Below, piece by piece: positions 10,513 to 22,564 of a stretch of DNA of 64,000 nucleotides. The notes under the pieces were generated by a model. The model was not told the origin of the DNA and ran no database searches. It worked only from the letters and a program-made list of their open reading frames with translations. The stretch spans positions 193,310 through 257,309 of the forward strand of contig DF239235.1 of NCBI GenBank assembly GCA_000507305.1. The letters are read 5' to 3'. Made by a program: the position numbers and the translations under genes. Source of the DNA: Breviolum minutum Mf 1.05b.01. Its lineage: Eukaryota; Sar; Dinophyceae; Suessiales; Symbiodiniaceae. How positions within the stretch are numbered: the first letter of the stretch is position 1; the number at the start of each line of letters is the position of its first letter.

Positions 10513-12543
10513 GAGCAAGGTGTCTATTGTATCTACAACCACAAGGGTGTGGTGATGTACATTGGTTTGTCCATGAATTTGCAGCGTAGCGTGGAGAAGC
10601 TTGGTGGGCTTTGAGTGGAGTAATGTGAGTTTTTGGGGGGATTTGGAGTTGTGAATTCCAAGGTATGCTTGTTTGATAGTTCACAGGTGCTCCTGATTGT
10701 ATGTCCCTTTCAGAAACATTGAAAATCTGCACCCATGCTATACAAATGTGGGGATAACTATAAGTATAGCAAGAGTCTTGCCCTCTTGCCTTCTGGCAAT
10801 TGGCGATCCACGTGCCCACGGTTGTGTTTCATTTTGTGTTCATTAGATGTTCTTATGTTTCTCATGTTTACTCTATAGTGGATTTCATGTTCATTGGATG
10901 TTTGAATCACCTTCATTATGATAAATCTGCGTGGGGACCGAAAAATCCAACCTTTTTCAGGACTCACGCGCGGATGTTTGATTCTAAGCACATGTTGAAG
11001 ACCAACCTTGCTGGTGTCAAGTTTGGCAAGATGCCCAATGCTTCCAAGGAGTCGGTCATTGGGAGGTATTCCGATTCCTAAATCATTTTGGGGTTTCGGT
11101 GTTAGCCAAACGCATGTGAAGTCATGGTATTTTATACATTTTTATACGGTATTCATTGATTGGACCTATGACAAGAGGACTGGAAATGGAATCTCAGAGC
11201 ATGATGATCTTCACAGATTCCACTGACATCGCATCAAGATGTCTCAAGATGTCTCGGACATGGCCCATTTTGATGGAAAAATATATGCTTAGGAACATGT
11301 GCAAATGGATGTTGGCTCACAGAAACAGAAGGTTGCTAGATTTTGGGGCCTTGCACCAGAAACATGTGCCTTGAAAAAATGTCGAGCTCTATGATCCCTC
11401 GACGTGAACAACAAAGGTTGAAGGCCTTTTAGCCTCGAACTTTCCGGGGGAAGAATTTGGGATGATGAAGTACACTCCGGGAAGCTAACATGGCAATGGA
11501 AAATGCCCATCTTCAAATGGTCCATTTTCCATAGCTATGTTAGTTTACCAAAGGGTAACGGCCCGCAATAGCTGGATGATGGGAATCCTTCCCTATGAAT
11601 CACTCATAACTTCCGTCAGATTCTTGGGTATTGTAGTCACCTTCCTTGGATTATTACCATGTTTGAACACGGGGATTCCGGGGATTCCAAAAAAGAAACA
11701 ACCGTTTTCTTTGCCATTTTTTTTTTACTGGGAAGCGGCACAAACTGATTCATATATATCGTAGATTATGTTTTTCTTTGTTGCGACTTGTGCTTGTTTC
11801 AGGAACTGTTGAAGAAAGCCTGGAAGTTCTGGCTACAGGATCATGTGGCACGAGGTTTTTGGGAGAGGGGGCTTGTCCCATACGAGTTCGTTAAAGATCC
11901 CCACTTTTTACGGGTTTTGGTGTTCAAGAATTTGGCCCCTTGATATAACATATATACAAAAAGAGTGTGTGTATTAATTATAGACATTGTAATCAGTATA
12001 TTTGTATCCACAAATTAATGAAATAATAAAAGATACACAAATGAGATATCATAATATGACATATCCCATAGGATCCATGTATGGTATATTCACCTACATT
12101 TAGTTGATTCTTATGGTAAATGTAGGTAAATATACCATACATGGATGTTGTTTTTAGTTGACACGTGTGGCCTTTTTTTGGTGACCACTGCTCCTCAAAG
12201 GTCGTAAAAAGGGCACAGAAATGCCTTCAGAAGTGACAAACTTGGCCGTGGTTGAGGATCAACAAAAACAACTTCATGCTTTAAAAGCATGAACAAAAAA
12301 GACAGAAATCAGAACATACCAGAACCGTAATCATACATTTTTTATAGCTAGTTCTACTTTTTGTGGGGATTTTCCCAGGTTTCCACTGTTGTTTTGGAGT
12401 TTTGCAATGTTCCGGGGGGGGGGGGATGCCAAAAAATGCCGGCCGGATGTGTAGGTGGTCATATGCCAGCTGGAAATATGCCAAAAGGATCTCCAGGTGC
12501 TGATGAATTGTGGCAACAACGAGATTCACAGGCAGCACAGTGA
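10513..12543 (+). CDS. GIY-YIG domain protein (like the GIY-YIG half of plant plastid GRXS16), 5' partial
   Basis: Exons 10513-10598, 10961-11054, 11803-11854 and 12455-12543 (TGA) join in phase. Exon 1 reads GVYCIYNHKG...MYIGLSMNLQRSV, the GIY and YIG strands of the fold. Exon 2 reads LAGVKFGKMPNASKES, exon 3 KKAWKFWLQDHVARG, and exon 4 GHMPAGNMPKGSPGADELW. This order, including the late AWK.W..DH and PxGN segments, is that of the GIY-YIG domain attached to monothiol glutaredoxin S16 in plants. No glutaredoxin domain follows. Intron 1 appears to use a GC donor (GAGAA|GCTTGG). An alternative last exon, 12812-12886, could be reached from a GC donor in exon 4 (GATTCACAG|GCAGCA) in phase 0. The N terminus is not located, so targeting cannot be judged. 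Confidence 0.78.
11470..11556 (+). mobile_element. Family A element (A3) inside a GIY-YIG intron
   Basis: Begins GTACACTCCGGGAAGCTAAC and ends with a complementary GCTATGTTAGTTTACC. It sits within the larger 11055-11802 intron rather than forming the whole intron. Confidence 0.65.
12065..12147. repeat. Family D foldback repeat (D1)
   Basis: CATGTATGGTATATTCACC on the left pairs with GTAAATATACCATACATGG on the right, forming a long hairpin. Related copies occur near 14046, 33940, 42673, 57735 and 57920. It lies in the last GIY-YIG intron. Confidence 0.75.
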
Positions 12544-12947
12544 AACGGTGCATGTTGAGCTGATGAAGGATGGTTTTTGGTGGGGCAAATGGATGCGAAA
12601 TACATGGAAGTACATGGAAATGCCTTTTGACTTCAAGTCTAGTGGTTTGGTGAAAGATGACTCACATTGTAGAAGACTCTTGAAAATGAAGAAAGTGTAT
12701 TTATGTATAGATGTTTGTTAAGTTCTTGGAAGATAGCATTGTGAAAGTAGATAGAACTTGTCTCATCAAACTATTGTCACTCTTCTCTCACTTGGTCTTG
12801 TTCAATTACAGCAACCTTCCACAAAAACCCTTGCGAAGGTGCAATGTCTTCCGAAGAACATGTCTAAGCAGAAAGTTACTGATTGATCCGTGACTCTTGA
12901 TTCTTAGTGCCAAAAGGTTGGATATTTTGATGATTCTTTGCTAGCAG

Positions 12948-13391
12948 AATTTCTGGTTCCCCTCCCCTCGGTATGTACTATGTACTGTTGATGGCAGAAA
13001 TCCTGCACCAGTCAAAACCCACAAGATCCCATTTTCCATAAGGTTTTATACATCCCAAGTGGTGCAGGATTTTTTCCATGAACAGTACCTCAATTTTGAA
13101 GGCTCGCACAGTGGACCTGTTCCTTTGTTTTTTGTTTGCCCCTTTCTGCAGGAAGTTGCCCAAAAGATTCTTCAAGCTCCTTGGGATGATTTTGCCACCC
13201 ATTTTGGGTGCGAGTGGATGGTGATTTTCCTGGAGGTGTTCTTATCGAAAAAGATGAGTCAACACAGCAGCATGAAATGGATTCCTAGGTAGTGGTTTCA
13301 AATGTTTTTAATGTTCACCCCTGCCTGGGGAGATGATAAAATTTGACTAATATTTTTCAAATGGGTTGAATCGAAACCACCAACCAGATGA
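12948..13391 (+). CDS. Unrecognised gene, 3' exons (partial)
   Basis: Exon 12948-12986 (reads NFWFPSPRYVLCT) joins in phase 0 across a family B introner to exon 13086-13288 (reads YLNFEGSHSGPVPLFFV...APWDDFATHF). The latter is followed by a family C introner, and the first codons after it give Arg then TGA at 13389. Both introns are GT-AG. The middle is hydrophobic (VPLFFVCPFL). I recognise no family. Its start may share territory with the alternative GIY-YIG end at 12886. Confidence 0.45.
12987..13085 (+). mobile_element. Family B introner (B1)
   Basis: Starts GTTGATGGCAGAAATCCTGC and ends with GCAGGATTTTTTCCATGAACAG; terminal GT and AG lie in the inverted repeats. Flanking codons ACT|TAC join in frame. 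Confidence 0.72.
13289..13387 (+). mobile_element. Family C introner (C1)
   Basis: Starts GTAGTGGTTTCAAATG and ends CGAAACCACCAACCAG. It has the internal CACCCCTGCCTGGGGAG foldback block and the AATATTTTTCA block of the family. Confidence 0.72.
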
Positions 13392-14045
13392 GCTAATATG
13401 ACAACAAGAAAGTTTTGATTCTAAGAAGTAACCACCGATTCTCTGAATCGTTTGCCTCGGATGATTTATTCAGCTTAATACATGTATACTGTACACTAGC
13501 GGTATTAGAAGGGATGCTCAATGGAAGTGATTCCAAAATATAACATTTTCTTGGAAGATGCCTATACAACCATGTTCTTGGAAGATGCTACATACTCACA
13601 TAATTTTGCTCAGATTGATTTCATGTTCATTCCGATTCAAGATGAGATGTGCCAGAAGATCACAATGAAGACATACATAAGATGGAATATCCGGGTATCC
13701 ACTTCTCGAACTTGTATTCTGGGCATGGAAGCAAGAATTCTTGCAAAATGGTAGTAACATTTGATCATTTGCTCCTAAGCTTGCAATCATTTTTTGCGAT
13801 ACACCTAGATCCAAATCTGTAGCTGCCAATAGCAGGAAGATCCGAACCGACATCCTCCCAAAAACTAACCAAATATTCCCAAACATTTCATGCTGGTGAA
13901 ATAGATCTAGAACCCAACACTAACCCAAATTTTAACCTCGGAAACCGAAGACCTGAACTTTTTTTTTCATGAGTCATTTTTTTGTTTTTAAGAAGGGTAA
14001 AAGATGGGGTTCTAGGTAGATATAACACTATATATACATCCCATA

Positions 14046-14128
14046 CCATCCATGTATGGTATATTTATCTACATTTGGTTGATTTTTATGGTTTTCATGT
14101 AGGTAAATATACAGATATCCATGGATCC
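14046..14128. repeat. Family D foldback repeat (D2)
   Basis: CATGTATGGTATATTTATC pairs with a degraded complementary right arm (GTAGGTAAATATACAGATATCC). Confidence 0.65.
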
Positions 14129-14274
14129 GTCATGGGCATGTTATACATCTCAACCCAGATGATTTCACCGGTCGACTTGGCCTTTCAGAATTGGAAATTT
14201 CTCAGGTGGAAGAGGAAGGACCTTATCGATGAGAGGCATCCAAGCTGGCAACAAGTGAAATTGACCGAATGGAT

Positions 14275-14390
14275 ATGGCTGTTTCCAAAAATAGGGGTAC
14301 TATACCCCAAAATGGATGGTGAAAATAATGGAAAACCCTATATATAAATGGATGATTTGGGGGATACCCACTATTTTCGGAAACACCCAT
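14275..14390. mobile_element. Family E MITE-like element (E1)
   Basis: Left end GGCTGTTTCCAAAAATAGGG and right end CTATTTTCGGAAACACCC are inverted repeats, flanked by ATAT on both sides. Copies also lie at 30387 and 33829. Its ends do not provide GT and AG, unlike families A-C. Confidence 0.72.
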
Positions 14391-16232
14391 ATGATGTGAA
14401 TGCAGATGCAGATGCTGAGTCAGTGGCAATTTCCGTTGAACAACTGAAATTGGAAGCATCGCAATTTTGAATTGACTTCTTGCAAACGGAAGGATTATGA
14501 TGTTGCACCATCTGTTTTGTTTTTTCCGAAGATAGATATCAGTTCCCCATAAAATAGAAGTTAGGTTTTAGTTTTGGAGCAGTTACCAAACTCCCCAAAG
14601 CAGCTTCATTTTTTTTGTTTTTCAAACATGCACCAACCGTAACACGGAACTAAGGAGCTACTTAGCTACCCCCAAGGTTTCTAGCCACATCTTAACAGCA
14701 AAAAAAACAGTTTTTCACGAGTATCTGGGTGGGAGTACGGCAGGGTACTATATAATTTGCCACCGCGAATTTTTCCAGATCAGAGCCGGATTCATGGAAA
14801 GTTTTTACTTGTATTGTTTGTAAAAGGCTGGAATCCCAGTGGAAGGAAAATATGGGAATAGGATAGAAATATTGTAAAGATGCCATAAGGTTCACAGATA
14901 GGGTATTCTGTATGTGGGTGGAACCGAAATGGGAAAGGTTTCGACAGCAATCCCAGATTTGAATGCTCACAAATTGCACATCTGTTCGTGACAGAGTTAT
15001 CTTCCAGGTGGTGTTTTGCCAGTGTTGCCATGGTCGATGTCACAACCCCATCCCGAAGATGAACCATGAGTCTCCCCCGAAATGAAAGGATCTAGGCGTT
15101 GTTTTCGTTCACATGTTTCAAGTTTTTTTTTGGGGGGCAATATTTTCAATAGGTGCATTTTTTCAGCTAAATGATTCAACTAACAGCTGATCCCTTGTTC
15201 ATTGCATCGACTGGCATGTGGAATTGTATCGATAGACAACCCTTATTGATCGACATATATATGTATATATATATACACACTTTTATATCCACATAAAACA
15301 CAGATTCTGAAAGCATCTGAAATTGCCCATGATGAACATACACTTTGCAACTTAAAAAAAAACACTATTTTTTAGTGCGGAGTTTCAAAAGGACTCGATG
15401 ACCTGGCTACACCACCATCCTGGAAGACCTGTGGCTAGGCTACCGGTCTTCCAAAGAGATTTGGGTCACAAGAACCCTCAACGTTTGTACATAAACGTCG
15501 TTAGCTTCAACCAGCTGCAACTATGTTGTGTTGAAGTCAGGCATGAAACGTTTCATTGGGGTTAACATGGAGACTTTGCATGATGATGTTTTGTCATATT
15601 GCCATACCATCCCGATGTTTAACGCAACTCCTGAAAAGTTCCCTTCACCAATAGGAAAGGAAACTTGTCTTCCACCATGGCTTTTAGGGCTTTTCACTCG
15701 TCAAACTTCGGTGTATTCATGATTGCAACATCTTGAACCTCTGAGACTGTCTGTCGGTGGTGAACTCGACAGACCTGCGGAAAAAAACGACTGACATCAT
15801 CTTGTGAGTGTCACTGAAAATTCGGGTCGATTTATACTCAATTGATGAACGTTTCTGAACCATATAAGCACATAGATGAAGCAGCCAAATAATTGAACTG
15901 CAATCAAAGAACTCCCCATTGATATCTATTGACTATACATTGGTGCTTAACTATGCTTATTGCCTATCTATCCATCGATTGGACAGGTTTTGGGTATACA
16001 AAAGGCACATCCTTTTGCGTGAAACCTCCTGGAAACAGCCGGAAAAAACTACAAAACCTGTTGGTTCTTGAGGAAAACACCTGATACCAACCTTTAAAAT
16101 CAGCACAGAAAAAACAACTACAGAAATTGTTTGAATTGTTTCAAATCCAAATATCACCGAATCAAAAAGATCAACAAGTATCACTGAATCTTGAAATTCA
16201 GAAGAAATCATAAATCCCTTTGATTTTTTCAG

Positions 16233-16466
16233 GGGGTGCTATCTTAGTTTCAGGGAAATATACTGTTCATGGTTCAGAAACCCGGCGATGACCGGTTGAG
16301 GGAACGGTTGTTTATCCCATGATTTACAAGGATTTATAGATCCAACTGATGGTTGTTTGGAATTTCTGAACCATCAACAGTATCACAACTGAGCCATGTC
16401 ACAACAACTGAAATTGGCGGAATGGATAGATACAAGTATGATACAGATGCATCATTCATCTGCTGA
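16233..16466 (+). CDS. 3' end of an unrecognised gene spanning a family B introner
   Basis: After a TTTTTTCAG acceptor, 32 bases read GCYLSFREIY. The family B introner follows, and then the frame continues LSQLSHVTTTEIGGMDRYKY to TGA at 16464. Exact removal of the element (GT...AG) restores the codon T|TA. The upstream exons are not located. Confidence 0.5.
16265..16380 (+). mobile_element. Family B introner (B2)
   Basis: GTTCATGGTTCAGAAACCC at the left, GGAATTTCTGAACCATCAACAG at the right. Terminal GT/AG are used as splice sites in the proposed gene. Confidence 0.75.
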
Positions 16467-16622
16467 AATGGGCTAAATTTCTGGTGAAAAAACTGAAAGT
16501 TGGAAGCATCTACCAACCCTATGAAAAAATGGGGATATATCTGTGATAATCTACCAACCTCAACATTGTTTTGTCCTCGCCGGATTTCTGGTTGCCGCCT
16601 CGGGAAGCGCCGAAACCCTCAG

Positions 16623-19600
16623 GGCCGCTTCGCCCGGGTGAAATTGGCCACGCTGAAGGAGAGACCGGAGCTGCCGATTTGTCTCAAGGCGAGACCGGGC
16701 TGAAAATTTTGGGTTGGGAAACACCCAGAAATCTAACGAGTTGATACCAAAAAAAGTTAGGAGCCCCACCTTTTTTCCAAGGCCCATCATCATTTTGGGT
16801 ATCCATGCCGTTAGTTTTCCAGGGTGTACTCTTTCTCCCACAATCATGGAAGTGGAAAATGGCTGTATTTGAAAGGTAACTACTAGTGGAGGGAACCATT
16901 TTTCACGTCCATGATAATGGGATGAAGGGTAAACAAAAACATATGTTATTATTTTGTATAATTATGATTCACATGTGATGTTATTACATATATTTAACTG
17001 TGGTATAAACGATAGATGTGATGTTATACAATTATGATTCAATTATGATCAATGTATAATATATGTGATGTTATACAAGCAATGGGATTTTCAGAAAATT
17101 GTGGTGTGACATATCTAAACGCTTTACACCTTGTAATATCTTGGTTCAATATCAGGTCAAGATGCTCCCCCCCTTAACCAGGATTTTATCGGACAGAGTG
17201 AAACGTGCTTGAGGTTGTGCATATGACATAGTCACACCATCCTAAGCCGACGTTGCAAAGGGCGGTTATGATTAGACAAAATGATGTGAAGGTGAGTTTG
17301 TGAAGTTTTCACAATTCACTGAGGATTTATGACAAAAAGATTGGAATAAGCCAAGTTTAATTGGGATATTCATTATAGATAAGTGGATCAAGAGTTAATT
17401 CCGATGTTGGGAGGTAGCCAGGTAATAGTCGAAATGGATGAACTTCGGGGAAAGCCCAAAAGAGTATCCTTTAAGATACAAGCAGTTGAGGGGTTTTTTG
17501 AGGATTTGCCATGAAGCCCATTGGGGTATTTGTTTAGTTCAGCTGACCTCACCAAGTGATCACAAACAACTCACAAAACTCATTTGGGCAGCCTCAATTT
17601 GAAGAATATATAGCGTCATCCGTGAAAAATATAGGGAGTTCACTGCCACCCTTGACCTTCAAACCCATCAAGCGCCTTGTTAGGTGCTCAGAAAAACCCA
17701 TGTGGTTGCACTGGAACAGGTGGGCTATGTGGGTGGTTAAGATGGGAACATGTTGGAAATGTGGATACTTGGAATCCTGCCAATCAATAAGGATGATTTG
17801 GAACTCTGGATGTGGGCGGTGACTGTTTTATGTTTTAGGATTGGGGGTGTCAGAATTATGTTTTTGTAGGAACAGAATGGTTTTTAGATTTTAGAGTACT
17901 AGAAAAATGTGTCCAAACACTCAAATAGATTCATATCCCTTCGTTTCGATTCCCTTATGGATTGCACCACAAGCTCGTTTAAAGCTGGAAATCTGTCAAA
18001 GATTTGTGTAATGTTTGCGAGGCTTGACTTGATGAGTGATGTGTAGTTTGAACCTGATCTTTCCACCTCAGTTTGAGGTGCAAATTAAAACAAAAGCTGT
18101 GATGAATCTATATTGGGTACATTACATTCCGAAGCTGAAGCCCTAAACAACATGACAACGCCGAAAGAGAAATGCAAACGTAGAATTATGTTCATCATGT
18201 CTGAAACTGTTGCGGGGCGTTTTGTAGGTCCTTCCCAAGAGCAAGACCGTCTTACAAACTGACATATCCCCTTAGCAACCACACCCTTATACACCCTTTC
18301 CGGTAAGATATGGACCTCGTTCCCTTAGAAGATCCAATTCTGCCCTAGTAAACACAGAGGCCGAGCACGTCATCAACGAGAAGAACGTCTTGACAAGTTG
18401 CTTGGCGTTTTTGATTCAATCAACCACAACCGAACTCAAAGGGTTTCTCTTGAAACTAGCCGTGGATTTTTTTGAAAGGGTACATCGCCCAACAACTAAG
18501 TTTTTTTTGTTTCAAAGATGCTCTCCACAATGAACGGATTCTAGCACAAAAAAGTTAGATGTTGAGCCTGGCATCTTTGGCTGGGAAGGTCCGAGATGGC
18601 TCAGAACTGATATATACTACGAACGAAATTAGATGATATACTAGGATGAAGATGCCAAAGATATATACTCTATTATATATCTATTTTTTTTCTCAAATTG
18701 TAATTATAGTACAGATGTCAAGGCATGTTTAAAGTCATTTGCAACAAACCACATTGGTATATATTTACTCTTTTACATTCTTATCTCTAGCCTATATCAC
18801 CCATTTCTGATGATTGTACTACCCTCCTGGGAACTAACATAATATCCCTTCCCAAAAGTCATTTTTGAGTCGATGTTTTTTCCGGCTGATTCGACCTTGG
18901 AAAGGCATCAACTCTCCCTTCGTGATCCGCGTCATGGACACCTTTCAGGAGGGGAGCTAAAAAAAGGTGGAAAGAATGCAGTTTGAAGTCAAGTTGCCAA
19001 TGTCTTATTGGTGATTTTTTGGTTGGTTGTTGGTTGTTGGTTGCAGTTGTGATTGGAATTGTGGTTGTGATTGTATATGTAGTTGTAATTGCCCTTTTAC
19101 AAGCTCAGCCAGTCTGTCGGGGGAGTCCTACAGCATCACTGGATATGTAGGGGCTCATGGAATTTTGGTATCACTGCCGGGCCAACCCTAGGAAATCCAA
19201 TCATTCTTATTTGAGATTGTTACAGGCTTCGCCCGCCATCCTTTTGGCATGATTTACTTCTAACCCAAAGTTTTCAAATCGATTTTGCCGAAAAATCTCA
19301 TCAGGATCACCACTTTCTCTACATCGCTATGGAACTCGTTGTGGGTACGACTGGGGAGTCGAACCTGTCCTTACCATGACAGAAATCGGAAAACTTTGCA
19401 CACAAAATATGGGTTTCCACTTGAAATTGTTTCATTTTTACACAGTAAACATCTTTTTTCACGTGCTTTTTGATATTTGTTTCAGGGAAGGTATATGAAG
19501 CTTAATTCAGTTCGTCGAAATCTTCCGGGCAACTTGGATCATCCAGATTGAATTGAATGGAAGGAATCACAAGAATCGCATGTGCTGGGGTCTAAACTCC

Positions 19601-20892
19601 CTTTTTTGTTCCCTGAGTGGATAAATTCATCAACCTCGTTTGTTCCCTGAGTGGATAAATTCATCAACCTCGTTTGTAGGGGTTTATATAGTAGGTTTTT
19701 TGAATATATCCATTATAAGGACTCCTTATACCCATTATAAGGATTACCTAAATTTAAGGGGTGGGATGATCATCCCCAAGAGAAGGAGTTGATCGACCCT
19801 GGCACCCCTTTTAGATCCTGAATAATCACCACTTGTAGCAGCCGTTTTCCTCCATGAGCGAAGTAGATGAGTCTTGTTGGAGAAAGATCTGGAAGTGAAG
19901 AAGTTCATGTCATTCCCCTGTCATTTTCAGGGACTTCGTTGGAAGTTGGAAGCCATCCAAATTCCCAAAAGTCATCTCCAGTGAATTGCGAAGCTGAATT
20001 TTTGACTTACAGTAATACACGTCATTCCCTGGCGCAGGAATTAACTCATCATCGGATGGTTGCCGCCCCCCGAAACCGGACCCAAGAAATGAGGGTTTAA
20101 GAAATCCATGGAGAATGGAAGCAGGAGACTTACAGAGTTCCCAGTCACATTTCAATGTTTTTGATCATTTTGACATTTCCCGTTTCTTTGATGAAAAAAT
20201 CTGTTTAAAACCATACTTTTCTGAAGTGTTTCTCCTTTTTGGGGAGGGACTGGATGGGTTTTTGCCAAAACAACTCTGAGAAATTTGCTGTCTCCGATTT
20301 TTTCCACTCCTTGTTCTTTTTTGGGATGTTGCAAACCATGGTGCATCTCACCACGACCCCCAAACCATGACAGGTGGTGAGCTGTTTACATTGCTGCGAG
20401 CGAAAAAGAAGTCCGGGGACAGCCCAACAAAAAACACAAGCGAAGACAAATGAGAAGTGAAGACATTGGGAGCATGTGATATCAAACCTGTAAACAAAGC
20501 GAACATAGCAATGAAAAATGAACCATCGGATAAAGATGAAGATGGGATTATGTCATTGCCTTATATGGAAGATCAAGGATTTTCTCCAATGCTCTCCGTT
20601 AAGTTTTGAACGGACGCCAGATGTGATCCAGTTTTGTGCTTGGCAAACACAATGTTTGAGGGAATCATGAAGGTGTTCAAATCATTGTGAGTACCGTTTT
20701 CATCAAATCGTAGATATACACATCTTATCAATTGGAAGTTGTTTGGAAGCTTGGTTTGATGGATTCTGGCCACATAAATCAGTGATTTGGCATGGCACGC
20801 GTAAGTGTATCGATCGCTGGTTCAAAGTTCAAATGAAACCAAATTCAGGATTTCTTGAAAGACTATCAAATTCATAGATTGTACACTGACTG

Positions 20893-20966
<74 letters not shown>

Positions 20967-22564
20967 CCATCACCATCACCATCAGAAAATAATCCTGCTT
21001 ATCTTATGCATATCTTACCATTTTGCCACGATGGCCTTTCTACAAAAACACCCAACTCACGGTGACTCATCCTCCCAAAAAAGACTCCCGAGGTTTGAAG
21101 AAAAAGCTGCCAGATTCTTTGCAGCAGAGGTGGCGCAGTTACTCCCTTGCCATATTTTTCTGTGTCGAAAACAGGTGAGTCGGTGAAACGGTGAACCGCT
21201 GGAAATCCTCCATTCTCCTCTCCCCATTCGTGAAGTCCCAACTCCTTTTATGGCTCCCAATGTAGCTGTTCCATCTGTTCCTAAGAAGTTTTTCTCAACA
21301 GAAACTTCACTGATTGATTCGTAATTTCAAGTAGCTGGTGCTTGGTGATGAGCAAATGAGCAATGCCATTTTCCCTACTTGCAAATTCCTTATTTGACAG
21401 ACTTGATTTCAAAGACATGAATCTTTACTTCGGAGTCTCTCAGACGTAAAGAGTTTAAGAAAGTATATGGAATATATGAAGATATATACGAACTTCATAC
21501 TAAAAAAGCCAAAAAGATATATCTTTGGAACTACCCAACAACCTCCGCAGTAACAGTCACCACCGTTGGTCATGAAATCCATTTCTTGGGGTGACCGGGA
21601 ATCTCCACAACTAAAACTCCCATGAGCTCGGGGATCTCCAGGTGGCCTCGGCTTTGTTGCACCTCCACAGTATGCTGGTGGTCTTCAGGTCACTCCGTTG
21701 GTTCGTTGGTTGGTATTTCCATGTGGAAAATCATTTTTTTTTAAAGGGTGTTGTTTTTGAGATTTGTTTTCAAGATGTAAGATTCATTATTTTTGGTGCA
21801 AAAAATTGGTTAAGACTCAGAGGGGAAGATTTGATAATTTTGGTGGATTCAAGATGAACGATGCATGTTCACTGGTGGCACTTTAGGTGCCTTTTTTGTT
21901 GGATCTATTACAAAACGATGGATTTATTTAAAGGTTATTATTTGGATCCTATCTTTGTCTGCCTTTCTTTTTTGGGGGAACATTTCATTCCCCAAAAATT
22001 TTATATATGATGCATGTATCTTAATGTATATATGTATATATATATATATAAATATTAGCAAATACATCTGACCTGGAATTTCTGCTTTTTTTTCAGCCAC
22101 GCTAAGCCTTCTAAATTCCGGCTGCGGGGAAAAGCGCTGTTCAGGGACCTGAAGCCCGAGAACATCTTGGTTCATCAGCTTGGGGGCCAAAGGAAGTTGT
22201 CAAAGTTACCAGATGCAGGAACCAAACAGTTGGATATCAGATATGTATCCTGAAATATGTGTTATATACTGTATATATACACATCATATACAAATGGATC
22301 CTGAACATTTTAGCCCTGGTTATTTGTTGTTTGCCATGTGTACATTTTCAGTGGTTGGGTGGATCAATTGGGGAATGCATTGATATCAAGAGTCATACAC
22401 CTCCATTCTCCCCAATGTATTGACTTAAGATCAAACTTTGGTCCTAGCAATCTGTAGATACAAATTGTTGAGCCAAAAAGATACATTTTTTTGCGCCACT
22501 TGTTGAGTTACCAAGGACTGGTCATATTAAGTTGACGGATTTCGGCTTTGCCAAGTACCTCAAG
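16623..22564 (+). CDS. AGC-family Ser/Thr protein kinase, catalytic domain split into microexons (partial)
   Basis: Exons in kinase order: 16623-16690 GRFARVKLATL...LPICLKA (glycine loop and catalytic Lys); 18360-18396 AEHVINEKNVLT (helix C with its Glu); 19226-about 19247 SFARHPF; 19305-19344 DHHFLYIAMELVV; 20374-20410 GGELFTLLRAKK; 21084-21129 LPRFEEKAARFFAAE; 21642-21688 VASALLHLHSMLVVF; 22145-22177 DLKPENILVHQ; 22516-22564 TGHIKLTDFGFAKYLK. From 19305 on, each junction is in phase (1, 2, 0, 2, 2). The split Arg codon AG|G gives FRDLKPEN. The intron after ENILVHQ uses a GC donor. The order and motifs match PKA/PKG-like AGC kinases. Not found: a short piece between Lys and helix C, the first glycine-loop residues, and everything after DFG (activation loop, APE, C-tail). 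The 3' boundary of the HPF exon is unresolved because a TAA follows in frame. Confidence 0.86.
18816..18958. mobile_element. Family A-related element (A9) in a kinase intron
   Basis: GTACTACCCTCCTGGGAAC at the left faces CACCTTTCAGGAGGGGAG at the right, and the body shares TTTTTGAGTCGATG with the copy at 55229. Confidence 0.6.
19605..19672. repeat. 34-bp tandem duplication
   Basis: The unit beginning TTTGTTCCCTGAGTGG and ending CAACCTCG is present twice with no mismatch, and a third copy begins but stops after TTTGT where the family G element starts. Confidence 0.9.
19676..19814. mobile_element. Family G element (G1)
   Basis: Starts GTAGGGGTTTATATAGTAGG and ends CTGGCACCCCTTTTAG. It shares GGAGTTGATCGACCCTGGCA and the CATTATAAGGA-type core with the copy at 53862. 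Terminal GT and AG are present, inside a kinase intron. Confidence 0.6.
20893..20984. repeat. (CAT)n microsatellite
   Basis: About 92 bases of uninterrupted CAT/ATC units, turning into CACCAT units at the right. Lies in the kinase intron between 20411 and 21083. Confidence 0.95.

Larger units (their letters stand above)
13392..16232. other. Mostly repeat and unassigned sequence
   Basis: Holds family D and E repeats (14046, 14275), a TA-rich tract near 15255-15280 and scattered open frames. The best exon-like pieces are near 14391-14470 (acidic, ending VAISVEQLKLEASQF-stop) and 15540-15720 (reads METLHDDVLSYCHTIP). Neither could be tied into a gene. Confidence 0.4.

Noticed and set aside
11156-11374. 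72-codon open frame that looks protein-like
   Set aside because: It lies wholly inside the GIY-YIG intron 11055-11802, whose flanking exons join in phase. It is a useful warning that open frames here are not proof of coding.
18073-18264. 64-codon plus-strand frame (LHSEAEALNNMTTPKE...)
   Set aside because: It sits between the glycine-loop and helix C exons of the kinase and ends in a stop. It does not fit the kinase fold and has no supported splice phase.
20893-20984. (CAT)n tract considered as a His-rich coding repeat or CRISPR-like array
   Set aside because: Pure microsatellite without spacers, inside a kinase intron.
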